NCBI RefSeq assembly: GCF_004124325.1
Contig: NZ_QBDT01000001.1
Coordinates: 6,820,001 to 6,884,000, forward strand
DNA from: Streptomyces sp. L2
GTDB lineage: Bacteria > Actinomycetota > Actinomycetes > Streptomycetales > Streptomycetaceae
Length of the DNA: 64,000 nt
Direction of reading: 5' to 3'
Shown here: positions 1 to 8,090 of the stretch, piece by piece
Numbering within the stretch: position 1 is the first letter of the stretch
Layout: every line of letters starts with the position of its first letter
Translations under genes and position numbers: made by a program
Notes under the pieces: generated by a model
What the model was told of the DNA's origin: nothing
The model's input: the letters and a program-made list of their open reading frames with translations, nothing else
Databases searched by the model: none

Positions 1-1103
1 GTGTTGGAGGCCCGCGTGACGGCGTACACGTTCTCGCAGCCGGCCTGCACGGCCAGGGCCACCAGCCGTCCGAGCAGTTGGGTACCGATGCCGCGCCGCT
101 GCCAGTCGTCCTCGACGAGCAGCGCCACCTCCGTCTCCTCGCCGTCCCACAGCAGGTGACCGAGGCCCACGATGCGGCCCGAGGTGGTCTGCGCGGCCAG
201 GGTCCGCCCGAAGCGGGGGCTGAGCAGGTGGTTCAGGTAGCGGTCCGCGTCGGCGACCGGGCCGTGGTAGCGCAGGCGCAGGGTGTCGGGCGAGCACCGC
301 TCGTGCATCGCGCGGGCCGCCGGCAGCTCACCGGTGTCCACGCGGCGCACGGTGATGTCGTTGCCCTCGGGCAGCGTCAGCACGTCCTTGCTCTGCGGGA
401 TCCGCGGACCCAGCCGGCTGTCCAGCTCCACCAGGGCACGGGCCCGCGCGAACTCCGTCGGCGTGAACGGCAGATAGGGCCGCTCCACGGTGAGCACGCC
501 GCCCCCCGGCGCCCGCAGCCGGATGACGGTGTCCTCCAGCACTCCCTCGGCGGGCAGCGGTCCGGGCGCGGGGCCGGCGCCTGCCGGTACCGACCGGATG
601 GTGCACCGGCCGAGCAACTGCCGTAGCGACAGCGGAAGTTCCGCGGTGTCCAGGGCGGTGCGCGCGGCCAGCCCCAGCACCCGGGTCGGGGCGTCCACCA
701 GGTCGTGGGCGTCGGCCCGCTCGATCCAGGTGGACGTGCCCCCGGCCTCGGACACCGCCTCCCTGATTGCGGCCGCCGTCACCGTGTCCGGCGCACGGAG
801 CAGGAACTCGTCGACCGTCCCGTCGGCCAGCGGATGCGTCTGCAGGCTCAGGATGTCGGCCCGGTGCCCGGCCAGCGCGCCGCACAGCGCGGCCAGCGAG
901 CCCGGTTCGTCCCTGACGGTCGTCCGCATCCGCCAGAGCGTGCCGGCCCCGGCCGCGTCCGGCCGGGGCCCGGTATCGTCCGCCGGCGGCGCGTGCCCGT
1001 GCCGCCGTTCCCGCCAGGCGGCGGCGAGCCGGACGAGGCTCCGGCGCCGGCGGCCTGCGGCGTGTCCGTGCTGCTGGGATCCGTGGGGCATGTCTGCGGT
1101 CAT
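1..1103 (-). CDS. GNAT acetyltransferase with N-terminal ACT-like domain, C-terminus cut by window edge
   Basis: The reading frame is open on the minus strand from an ATG at 1103 (a second ATG at 1091 is possible) through the left edge, so the C-terminus is missing. About residues 50-120 look like an ACT regulatory domain (TVRDEPGSLAALCGAL, then a predicted strand-helix pattern). The last visible 120 residues form a GNAT fold with the acetyl-CoA loop DDWQRRGIGTQLL. The combination suggests a small-molecule or protein acetyltransferase controlled by ligand binding; the substrate cannot be told from sequence. Its upstream region (1104-1439) carries a minisatellite. Domain calls are by eye. Confidence 0.8.
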   Translation of the reverse strand, partial: MTADMPHGSQQHGHAAGRRRRSLVRLAAAWRERRHGHAPPADDTGPRPDAAGAGTLWRMRTTVRDEPGSLAALCGALAGHRADILSLQTHPLADGTVDEFLLRAPDTVTAAAIREAVSEAGGTSTWIERADAHDLVDAPTRVLGLAARTALDTAELPLSLRQLLGRCTIRSVPAGAGPAPGPLPAEGVLEDTVIRLRAPGGGVLTVERPYLPFTPTEFARARALVELDSRLGPRIPQSKDVLTLPEGNDITVRRVDTGELPAARAMHERCSPDTLRLRYHGPVADADRYLNHLLSPRFGRTLAAQTTSGRIVGLGHLLWDGEETEVALLVEDDWQRRGIGTQLLGRLVALAVQAGCENVYAVTRASN

Positions 1104-1278
1104 GCCACCACTGTGAAGGAACGGTGTTGCGTGATCACGAACGATGTGTGACCGATGGGTAAAGGATGCTTACGCCCGTTTCGTTCTTCTTTCTACGAGC
1201 TCTCGCCGTCCCCTCGGCCGGCCGTCGAAGTCAGCGAGAAAGAGGCGCGGCGGTGGTGGGCCGGCAAGATCCGGGACA

Positions 1279-1338
1279 GGGTCCGAAGCCGGGTCCGAAG
1301 CCGGGTCCGAAGCCGGGTCCGAAGCCGGGTCCGGGACC
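1279..1338. repeat. 12-bp tandem repeat in the 1104-1439 intergenic region
   Basis: Four exact head-to-tail copies of GGGTCCGAAGCC lie at 1279-1326, followed by a degenerate fifth (1327-1338). The 336-base stretch 1104-1439 has no credible gene: it is the shared space between the start of the GNAT gene and the end of the MocR gene. It also holds the 10-bp palindrome CGTGATCACG (1130-1139) close to the GNAT start, a possible operator. The 12-bp period keeps frame but no ORF here has supporting homology. Confidence 0.85.
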
Positions 1339-1439
1339 GGGCCGCGCGCCGGGGGATGACGCCGGTGCGCGGCCCGGCGCTCCGAGGGTACGGGAGGCCG
1401 GCCGGGCCGTGGCCCCGGAACCGACGAAGTGATGACCGG

Positions 1440-2870
1440 TCAGCCGGCGAGTGCCTCGGCCATCAGGCGCACGCCCGTCCGGATGCGGGCCGGCGTCAGA
1501 TGGGCGTACCCCAGCACCAGCCGGACCCCGGGCCCGTCGGCCGGGGTGTGCGCGCAGTCGCCGAGGGCGCGCACGGCCACACCCGCGTCCGCCATCCGTT
1601 GCACGAAGGCCGCCTCGGGGCCGTAGCGGTCGGGGAGTTCGGCGATGGCGTGCAGGCCGGCGGCGATGCCGGAGACCCGGGCCTGGGGAAAGTGCTCGGC
1701 GAGGGCGGCGACCAGCGTGTCGCGCCGCTCGCGGTAGGCCCGCTGGCACCGGCGCAGCTGCCGGTCGTAGTCGCCGCGTTCCAGGAAACGCGCGAACAGC
1801 GCCTGGTCGAGGGAGGGGTTGCCGAGGTCCATGGCCCGCTTGAGTGCGACGACCTCCTCGGCCAGGAAACCGGGCACCAGGAGCCAGCCCAGTCGCAGCC
1901 CGGGGGCGAGGGACTTGCTGACCGAGCCGGTGTAGGCGACCCGCTCCGGATCGAGGCCCTGCAGGGCGCCGACCGGGGCACGGTCGTAGCGGAAGTCGCC
2001 GTCGTAGTCGTCCTCCAGCAGCAGGCCGTCCACCGACCGCGCCCACGCCAGCAGTTCGGTGCGGCGCCGCGCCGAGTAGGCGATGCCGGTGGGGTACTGG
2101 TGCGCGGGTGTCGTCACCGCCGCCCGTACCCCGGAGGCCTCCAGTGGGCCCAGGGCCAGGCCGTCCGCGTCCAGCGGCAGCGGTACGGTGCGCATCCCGG
2201 CCGCCGCGTACAGGGCGCCGTGCTGCGGACTGCCCGGGTCCTCGACGCCGACCGCGCGCATCCCGCGCGCGTGCAGCGCCCAGCCCAGCAGGGTGGTCGC
2301 CTGGGTCACGCCGGAGACGACCACGATCCGCTCCGGATCGGCGACCACGCCACGGCGGCGGGCGAGCAGTTCGGCCAGGGCGGTGCGCAGCCGGGGCAGC
2401 CCGCGCGGGTCCGGGTAGCCGAGGTCGTGGTGCGGCAGGTCCGCGAGCACCGCACGCTGCGCGGCGCCCCACGCGGCCCGCGGGAACAGCGAGAGGTCCG
2501 GCGTACCCGGGACGAAGTCCGCGCGGGCGCCCCCGGGGCGAGGGGCGAGGTCGTGCGCCACGGGCCGGGCCGCCCGTACGGCGTCGCCCACCCAGGTCCC
2601 CGCGCCCCGCCCGCTGCGCAGATATCCCTCGGCCGTGAGCTGTTCGTACGCCTCCGTGACGAGGCCCCGCGACACACCGAGGTCGGCCGCCAGCTCCCGG
2701 CTCGACGGCATGCGGGTGCCGGACGTGAGCCGGCCCGAGCGGATCGCCTCGCGCAGCGCCGCCTGCAGGGCACGCCCACGCGCGCGTGCCGGTGCCGACG
2801 CGGCCGGCAGCAGCAGCTCCCACGCGGCCGTACCGGTGAGGCCGCCCGGATTGGTCCCCGATGACGTCAT
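1440..2870 (-). CDS. MocR/PdxR-type GntR regulator with aminotransferase-like domain
   Basis: 476 residues. Residues 30-95 are a GntR winged helix (MPSSRELAADLGVSRG recognition region). The rest is a type I aminotransferase fold: YPTGIAY, LLLEDDYDGDFRYD, and the PLP-lysine motif GSVSKSLAPGLRLGW. This architecture and length are typical of MocR regulators, which bind PLP or a PLP adduct as effector. It is divergent from an EamA permease with only 47 bp between start codons, the usual arrangement in which a MocR protein controls the neighbour and itself. Its ATG lies inside the perfect palindrome ATGACGTCAT (2861-2870). Which metabolite it senses is unknown. Confidence 0.92.
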   Translation of the reverse strand: MTSSGTNPGGLTGTAAWELLLPAASAPARARGRALQAALREAIRSGRLTSGTRMPSSRELAADLGVSRGLVTEAYEQLTAEGYLRSGRGAGTWVGDAVRAARPVAHDLAPRPGGARADFVPGTPDLSLFPRAAWGAAQRAVLADLPHHDLGYPDPRGLPRLRTALAELLARRRGVVADPERIVVVSGVTQATTLLGWALHARGMRAVGVEDPGSPQHGALYAAAGMRTVPLPLDADGLALGPLEASGVRAAVTTPAHQYPTGIAYSARRRTELLAWARSVDGLLLEDDYDGDFRYDRAPVGALQGLDPERVAYTGSVSKSLAPGLRLGWLLVPGFLAEEVVALKRAMDLGNPSLDQALFARFLERGDYDRQLRRCQRAYRERRDTLVAALAEHFPQARVSGIAAGLHAIAELPDRYGPEAAFVQRMADAGVAVRALGDCAHTPADGPGVRLVLGYAHLTPARIRTGVRLMAEALAG

Positions 2871-2904
2871 GGAAGTGGACCTTAATCCGGGCCGCCACGC
2901 TCCC

Positions 2905-2910
2905 TAGCGT
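2905..2910 (+). promoter_or_regulatory. -10 element TAGCGT for a nearly leaderless permease transcript
   Basis: TAGCGT sits 7 nt before the ATG of the permease at 2918, the spacing expected if transcription begins at or next to the start codon. No ribosome binding site precedes the ATG. The 47-bp gap to the MocR start also contains GTGGACC, a possible half site. No convincing -35 is seen, which fits an activator-dependent promoter. Confidence 0.45.
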
Positions 2911-2917
2911 CGCCGTC

Positions 2918-4075
2918 ATGACCGACACCACCCGAGGATCCGTCCTCGCCGCCCTGGCCTGCGTGCTCGTCGGCGGCTCCTTCACCGCCAACAGCGTCCT
3001 CGGCGACTACCCGTACGCGGGCGGCCAGTTCCTGCGCTACGCCCTCGCCTGTCTCCTGCTCGTCCCGTTCGCCCGCCCTGGAGCGGGACGGCGGCTGCGC
3101 GCGCTCGGCCCGCGCGGCTGGGCCCGCATCGCCCTGCTGGCCGCCGTCGGCATGGTCGGCTTCAACCTGGCCGTCATCGCGGCCGAACGCGGTGCCGAAC
3201 CCGCGGTGCCGGGCGTCTTCGTCGGCTGCGCACCGGTCGTGGTGGCCGTCCTCGTGCCGCTCCTCGACGGCCGCCGCCCGCGCCGGGCGGTCCTGTACGG
3301 CGCGCTGCTCGTCGCCGCCGGCGCGTTCACCGTGCGGGGGTGGGGGCACGCCGACGCCGCCGGAATCGCGTTCTCCGCGTGCGCGCTGGCCGGTGAGGCG
3401 GGCTTCGCGGTCCTCGCGGTGCCGGTGCTGCGGCCGCTCGGACCGCGGCTGCTGTCGGCGACGGTGTGCGGGGTCGCCGCCGTCGAGGCCGCGGCGGCGG
3501 GCTGCCTCCTCGACGGCACCGCCTGGCTGCGCCGCCCCGACGCCACCGAGACCGCCGCGCTGCTGTGGCAGGCGGCGATCGTGACGGTCGTCGGCTTCGT
3601 GTGCTGGTACATGGGGATGCAGCGGATCGGCGCCGAGCGGGCCACGCTGTTCTCCGGGCTCATCCCCGTGGCGGCCGCCTGCACCGCCCCGCTCGTCGGC
3701 ACCGGTTCCTACGGGCCCGTCCAGGCCACCGGAAGCGCCTTGGTGGGTGCCGGGGTCGCGCTCGGTTCGGGTGCGCTCGGCCGGCGCCGGTCAGCGGCTG
3801 CCGTCGAGGATCACGCGGGCGACCAGGGCCGGGTCGTCGTTCATGGGGCAGTGCCCGCAGCCGGGCAGCCGCACCAGCCGGGCGCGGGGGATGATCCGCT
3901 TGGCCCGGATGCCCTGACGGCGCACCAGCAGCATGTCCCGGCTGCCCCAGCCGACCGTGACCGGCACGTGCGGCACGTCGTCGGTGAACCGGACGGTGCG
4001 GCCCGCCCGCAGAGTCGCCGCGAAGCCGGAGGCCTCCGCGAGCGCGAACGTCTCGGCGACCACCGCCTCGGGTGA
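2918..4075 (+). CDS. EamA/DMT-family permease with C-terminal read-on
   Basis: From the ATG at 2918 the frame encodes about 290 residues of alternating hydrophobic helices (ten predicted) typical of EamA drug/metabolite transporters, ending near residue 290 (about 3785). The frame has no stop there and continues about 95 more residues, hydrophilic and unlike the family, until 4075. That tail is exactly antisense to the C-terminal third of the hydrolase gene at 3791-4621, so it is probably non-functional extension, or the stop was lost by a small indel near 3785. Neighbouring MocR regulator suggests regulated export or uptake of an amine or amino acid. Confidence 0.8.
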   Translation: MTDTTRGSVLAALACVLVGGSFTANSVLGDYPYAGGQFLRYALACLLLVPFARPGAGRRLRALGPRGWARIALLAAVGMVGFNLAVIAAERGAEPAVPGVFVGCAPVVVAVLVPLLDGRRPRRAVLYGALLVAAGAFTVRGWGHADAAGIAFSACALAGEAGFAVLAVPVLRPLGPRLLSATVCGVAAVEAAAAGCLLDGTAWLRRPDATETAALLWQAAIVTVVGFVCWYMGMQRIGAERATLFSGLIPVAAACTAPLVGTGSYGPVQATGSALVGAGVALGSGALGRRRSAAAVEDHAGDQGRVVVHGAVPAAGQPHQPGAGDDPLGPDALTAHQQHVPAAPADRDRHVRHVVGEPDGAARPQSRREAGGLRERERLGDHRLG

Positions 4076-4621
4076 CCGGCGGCCCGGGCGGGCGTAGATG
4101 GTGCTGGTCAGTGCCGTACGGCCGGCCGCGGTGCGGGACAGCCGCTCCACCAGCCCGGGCGGCAGCCGCCGGGCGGTGCCCCGCATCGCGCGCAGCACGG
4201 AGAAGGCGTAGCGCCGCTCGGCCTGCGACCAGAATCCGGCCGGGGAGAGGGCCGTGACGGACCGTACGAGCTTCTCGCGGCCCAGTTCCAGGGCCAGCAG
4301 GCCGCCCAGCGAGTTGCCGGCCACGTGCGGGCGGTCCAGCTCCAGTGCCGTGAAGAGGGCGGCCAGCACGGCGTTGGTCGTCGGAAGGTCGTAGGCGAGA
4401 CCGTCGGGCAGGGCGGGGGAGGCGCCGAAACCGGGCAGGTCGACGGCGATCACCTCGCGCTCGGTCGCGAGGATGTCCACCACCGGGTCCCAGACCTGCC
4501 GGTGGTGGCCGATGCCGTGCAGCAGGACCAGTGGCTCCCCGTGCCCCACGCGCGCGTAGGAGACGGTCACGTCCCGCGGGCCGTGCGGGGTGGGGACCTC
4601 GAAGGAGGCGGTGGCGGACAT
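3791..4621 (-). CDS. alpha/beta hydrolase
   Basis: 276 residues from the ATG at 4621; a longer frame upstream (to 4675) is less plausible. Classic fold markers are present: oxyanion motif LLHGIGHH near residue 35, nucleophile elbow VAGNSLGG near residue 100, and the terminal catalytic histidine in GCGHCPMND. The family covers esterases, haloperoxidase-like and C-C hydrolases; the substrate is not readable. It converges on the EamA permease, whose frame overlaps this gene by 285 bp. Confidence 0.9.
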   Translation of the reverse strand: MSATASFEVPTPHGPRDVTVSYARVGHGEPLVLLHGIGHHRQVWDPVVDILATEREVIAVDLPGFGASPALPDGLAYDLPTTNAVLAALFTALELDRPHVAGNSLGGLLALELGREKLVRSVTALSPAGFWSQAERRYAFSVLRAMRGTARRLPPGLVERLSRTAAGRTALTSTIYARPGRRSPEAVVAETFALAEASGFAATLRAGRTVRFTDDVPHVPVTVGWGSRDMLLVRRQGIRAKRIIPRARLVRLPGCGHCPMNDDPALVARVILDGSR

Positions 4622-4756
4622 CGGGGTGCTCCTCGGCTGGGCTGCTGACGGAATCCGTAGACAGCTTGTCAGCAATTACTACCGACGGGTAGCCCCCGGT
4701 TCCAGTCCATCGGCCGCCCGTCGGCTCGCCCACGTTCCGCCGCGCGTAGCCGGCGC

Positions 4757-5410
4757 TCAACGTGCCCGGCGCACCTCGAAGTTGAAATCGGCGTGGCCGA
4801 GCTTCTGGAACAGGGTCATCCACAGCGGCAGCACCATCTCCATGGCCCGCGCCGCCCGGATCCCGCCGAGGTCCAGGACCCGCTCGGCCGGCCAGCCCAG
4901 CTCGCCCAGCAGCGCCGTCACCTCCGCCTTGGCGGCGGCGTCGTCCCCGCACACGAACAGGTTGTGCTCGCCCGGCACCCGCCCCGGGTCCACCATCACC
5001 TGGCAGTTGACGGTGTTCAGGGTCTTCACCACGCGCGCGTGGTGAAACGTGCGCTGGATGCTCTCGGCCACGCTGTCCGACTCCACCGGGTCCAGCCGCA
5101 GCAGCCCGCCCTCGAACGCCAGCGGATTGGACAGATCCACGACGATCTTCCCGTCCAGGTGCTCCGCGCGCGCCGCCTCCAGGGCCGTGAGCGCCACCCG
5201 GCCGCTCACCGCGACCACCACCACCTCGGACGCCTGCGCGGCCTCCGCGAACGTCCCCGCGCGGGCACGCCGCCCCGCGGCCGTCGCCCACTCCAGGACC
5301 ACCGGGTTGTCGTTCGTCCGGGACCCGAGTGTCACCTCGTGCCCCAGCTCCACCAGTCTGCCGCCCAGCGTGCGGCCCACCTCGCCCGTGCCCAGCACCG
5401 CGTATCGCAT
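4757..5410 (-). CDS. NAD(P)-binding (F420-dependent NADP reductase-like) oxidoreductase
   Basis: 217 residues from the ATG at 5410. A Rossmann dinucleotide motif, GTGEVGRTLGGRLVELGHEVTLG, opens the protein (shown here in its key residues GTGEVG at 7-12), followed by SRTND, where the Ser-Arg pair suggests NADP preference, and VVDLSNPLAFEGG and KTLNTVNCQ, which match the F420:NADP oxidoreductase/YqeB-like family. It is divergent from an ECF41 sigma factor gene; ECF41 sigma factors are commonly linked to a carboxymuconolactone decarboxylase, oxidoreductase or epimerase, so this is a plausible regulon partner. Confidence 0.85.
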   Translation of the reverse strand: MRYAVLGTGEVGRTLGGRLVELGHEVTLGSRTNDNPVVLEWATAAGRRARAGTFAEAAQASEVVVVAVSGRVALTALEAARAEHLDGKIVVDLSNPLAFEGGLLRLDPVESDSVAESIQRTFHHARVVKTLNTVNCQVMVDPGRVPGEHNLFVCGDDAAAKAEVTALLGELGWPAERVLDLGGIRAARAMEMVLPLWMTLFQKLGHADFNFEVRRAR

Positions 5411-5529
5411 CGGCCACCCTTCGCACCGGCCGCCGACCACCGGCGGTCCGCGGTCATTGTGATCCGGGACCGCCCCCGACGAGCCGATTCCGTCTGGACA
5501 GCGCAGGGCGTGTCGGATGGGATGGAGCA

Positions 5530-6414
5530 GTGACCGCGCACCCCCTGACCGACGTCTTCGAAGAACACCGGCCCCTCCTCATGGACGTCGCCTACCGCAT
5601 GCTCGGGCGTGTCGCCGACGCCGAGGACGTCGTGCAGGACGCCTGGCTGCGCTGGTCCCGCGCCGACCGCGACGAGGTCCGCGCCCCGCGTGCCTATCTG
5701 GTCCGCGTCACCACCCGACTGGCCATCGACCGGCTGCGCCAGGTGCGGGCGCGCGGCGAGGCGTACGTCGGCCCCTGGCTGCCGGAGCCGTACGTCACCG
5801 AGTTCGGGGACACCGTCCCGGACACCGCGGAACGCGCCGTCCTCGCCGAGTCCGTGTCCCTCGCCGTCCTCGTCGTCCTGGAGACGCTGTCCCCGCTGGA
5901 ACGGGCCGTCTTCGTCCTCCGGGAAGCGTTCGGCTACCCCTACGCGGAGATCGCCGCCCTGCTCGACCGCGGTGAGGCGGCGGTACGGCAGCTCGCCGGC
6001 CGGGCCCGGCGGCACGTCGAGGAGCGCCGGACGCGCTACGAGGCCGACCCTGCCCGGCGCCGGGACCTGACGGAACGCTTCCTCGCCGCCGCGGCCGGGG
6101 GCGACCTGGCCGGCCTGATGTCCCTGCTGGCCCCGGACGTCCGCCTCGTGGGCGACAGCGGCGGCAAGGCGAAGACACCGGTGCGCGTCCTGCACACCGC
6201 GGACAAGGTGGGCCGCTTCCTGATCGGCGCCGCCCGCAAGGACGGGCCGGGGCTCACCCTGCGGTACGTCGAGACCAACGCGGGCGTGGCGATCCTGGCC
6301 CTGGCCGGGGACCGACCCGACGCCCTGTTCCAGCTCGACGTCGTGGGCGGTCGTATCACCACCGTCTACATCATCCGCAACCCCGACAAACTGCGGTCCC
6401 TCGCCGACCTCTGA
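5530..6414 (+). CDS. ECF41-group sigma factor (SigJ-like) with C-terminal SnoaL-like domain
   Basis: 294 residues from a GTG at 5530 (GGAG just upstream at 5524-5527). Sigma region 2 (LMDVAYRMLGRVADAEDVVQDAWLRW) and region 4 (about residues 110-165) are followed by a 110-residue SnoaL-like extension. The two diagnostic ECF41 motifs are present: WLPEP in the region 2-4 linker and NPDKL near the C-terminus. In this group the extension both activates and inhibits the sigma factor, replacing an anti-sigma partner. A TGTCACA-N16-CGTC type target promoter was not found by eye in the 120-bp divergent gap. Confidence 0.93.
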   Translation: MTAHPLTDVFEEHRPLLMDVAYRMLGRVADAEDVVQDAWLRWSRADRDEVRAPRAYLVRVTTRLAIDRLRQVRARGEAYVGPWLPEPYVTEFGDTVPDTAERAVLAESVSLAVLVVLETLSPLERAVFVLREAFGYPYAEIAALLDRGEAAVRQLAGRARRHVEERRTRYEADPARRRDLTERFLAAAAGGDLAGLMSLLAPDVRLVGDSGGKAKTPVRVLHTADKVGRFLIGAARKDGPGLTLRYVETNAGVAILALAGDRPDALFQLDVVGGRITTVYIIRNPDKLRSLADL

Positions 6415-6495
6415 GGCGAGCGCGCCGGACGGTGTGCGAACAGCGCGTGAACGCTGCGCCGCACGGCGCCCGTACGGGGCCGGAACGATCGAGGA

Positions 6496-6509
6496 TTGGT
6501 CTTGACCAA
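6496..6509. promoter_or_regulatory. DasR-type (dre-like) palindrome upstream of the GntR gene
   Basis: TTGGTCTTGACCAA is a perfect inverted repeat except for the two central bases. It closely resembles the DasR responsive element (core TGGTCTAGACCA) recognised by HutC-subfamily GntR proteins. It lies 97 bp before the GTG of a HutC-type regulator, so autoregulation is the simplest reading. DasR itself could also bind it. Confidence 0.7.
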
Positions 6510-6605
6510 GGGTGAGGGCCGCCCTATGGTCGCAGAGAAGTGCAACAACCTTTAATAAACAAGGGCGCTAAAAGCCGCCGGACCACAGCTCTTGCGGAGG
6601 ACAGG

Positions 6606-7367
6606 GTGGGGACCACGCAGCTGGAATCTGTGCCGGAACCGAAGTACTGGCATCTCAAGACCGTGCTCACCGAGGCGCTCGACTCCGAGTTCTCGGTCGG
6701 TGAGATCCTGCCCAACGAGCGAGATCTCGCCGCCCGCTTCGGCGTGGCCCGGGCCACGCTCCGCCAGGCCCTCGAACAGCTCGAACTGGAAGGCCGGCTG
6801 CAGCGTCGCCGCGGCGTCGGCACGACCGTCGCGCCCCCGCGGATGGGCGTCGCCGTCGGCTCCGAGCAGCACGCCTGGCCCGGCGCCGGGGACGACGCCT
6901 GGCAGGCCGTCGACTCCGAGCAGTCCGCGCCGCCCGCGGCCGTCGCCCGGGCCCTGGAGACCGGCTCCGACGAGCCCGTCCACGTCGTACGCCGGTCCAG
7001 GATGTCCCACGGCCAGCGGGTCGCCACCGACCTGCTGTACATCCCGGCCTCCTCGGTGCCCGACCTGTCGGCCATAGACGCCCCGTCCGGCGCGGCACGC
7101 GCGCGTGCGGTCCTGCGCGAGCTGCAGCGCCTGGAGCTGGAGGGCCAGGACCGCGCCGTCGAACTGGGCTCAGCCGCCGCGGACGACGCCAAGGACCTCG
7201 ACCGGCTCCCCGGCGCACCCGTCCTGGTCGTCACCACCCGCTTCTTCGCCGCGGGCCGCACGGCCGCGCTGTCCGTCGCGACGTACCGCGCGGACACCTG
7301 CCGGCTGACCTTCGGCGACTCCGGAGGCGTGGAGATCCACCACGGCCCCGAACAGCGGGCTTCCTGA
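6606..7367 (+). CDS. GntR-family (HutC/DasR-like) transcriptional regulator
   Basis: 253 residues from the GTG at 6606, chosen because GGAGG (6596-6600) precedes it with a 5-nt spacer; an in-frame ATG at 6540 has none. Residues 15-75 are a winged helix (LPNERDLAARFGVARATLRQ). The remainder (about 95-245) is a UTRA-like effector domain (EPVHVVRRSRM, YIPASSVPDL, TTRFFAAGRTAAL). UTRA proteins sense sugar phosphates or related metabolites. A dre-like palindrome stands upstream, and a ROK sugar-type regulator is the next gene, which suggests carbohydrate or amino-sugar control. Confidence 0.9.
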   Translation: MGTTQLESVPEPKYWHLKTVLTEALDSEFSVGEILPNERDLAARFGVARATLRQALEQLELEGRLQRRRGVGTTVAPPRMGVAVGSEQHAWPGAGDDAWQAVDSEQSAPPAAVARALETGSDEPVHVVRRSRMSHGQRVATDLLYIPASSVPDLSAIDAPSGAARARAVLRELQRLELEGQDRAVELGSAAADDAKDLDRLPGAPVLVVTTRFFAAGRTAALSVATYRADTCRLTFGDSGGVEIHHGPEQRAS

Positions 7368-7376
7368 GCGACGCGG

Positions 7377-7490
7377 CATGCCCCCTGGGCCGGGGCGGCC
7401 CGTGAGACCGACGGCCCCGCTCGCCGACGACATGCCCCCTGGGCCGGGGCGGCCCATGAGACCGACCGCCCCGCTCGCCGACGACATGCC
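7377..7490. repeat. 54-bp tandem repeat, two copies plus start of a third
   Basis: Copies begin at 7377, 7431 and 7485 (each opening with CATGCCCC) and differ at only a few bases. They start 10 bp after the GntR stop codon. The period is 18 codons, so one frame stays open, but its product is a proline-rich repeat without recognisable homology and it runs on into the next, unrelated repeat block; I treat it as non-coding. Confidence 0.8.
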
Positions 7491-7794
7491 CCGCGGGCCC
7501 GCGCCTTGCTGCCCCGTTCGCCCGCGCGCCTGCGCCCTGCCGTCCCGTTCGCCCGCGCCCCGGAACTCCGCCGGGGCGCGGGGCGACTGCTCGGGCCGGG
7601 GCGCGGGCGCGTCTCCGGGCCGGGGGCGCTTCACGAACGAACTGGGGAAGCTCGGCATCACTGGCAGGCGACGCACTGGCGGGCGGCCACCGGCGGGCGG
7701 TCACTGGCGGTTGCCGACCGGCGGGCGGGCCACCGCCGGGCTGGTACCGGTGGGCGGCCACCGCCGGGCCGTCACCGCCGGGCTGTTGCAGGGG

Positions 7795-8090
7795 CGGTCA
7801 CCGGCGGGCGGTCACCGGCGGGCTGTTGCAGGGGCGGTCACCGGCGGGCTGTTGCCGGGGCGGTCACCGGCGGGCGGTCACCGGCGGGCTGTTGCCGGGG
7901 CGGCCACCGTCGGACCGTCACCGGCGGGCGGTTACCTGCGGGCGGTTACGGGCGGGCCACCGACCGGCGGTCACCGCCGGCTGTCACGGCCGGGCGGCAA
8001 CCGGCGGGGCGGCAACCGGCGGACGGCCGCCGCCAGGCTGTGACCGCCAAGGTGTCACCGCTCGGCCGTCACCGGCGGGCCGTCACCGTT
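7795..8090. repeat. GC-rich minisatellite built on CGGTCACCGGCGGG
   Basis: At least eight close copies of CGGTCACCGGCGGG, often followed by CTGTTGC(A/C)GGGG, are packed at irregular spacing. They reach the 3' end of the ROK gene (stop at 8069). The whole stretch 7368-8068 (about 700 bases) between the GntR gene and the ROK gene consists of this array and the 54-bp repeat with 300 bases of equally G/C-biased sequence between; no gene is supportable. Confidence 0.75.

Noticed and set aside
2861..2870. ATGACGTCAT palindrome as a MocR operator
   Set aside because: It includes the MocR start codon and first codons (Met-Thr-Ser), so the symmetry may be accidental; noted but not listed as a site.
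5411..5529. ECF41 autoregulatory promoter
   Set aside because: No TGTCACA-type -35 with a suitably spaced CGTC could be found on either strand by eye.
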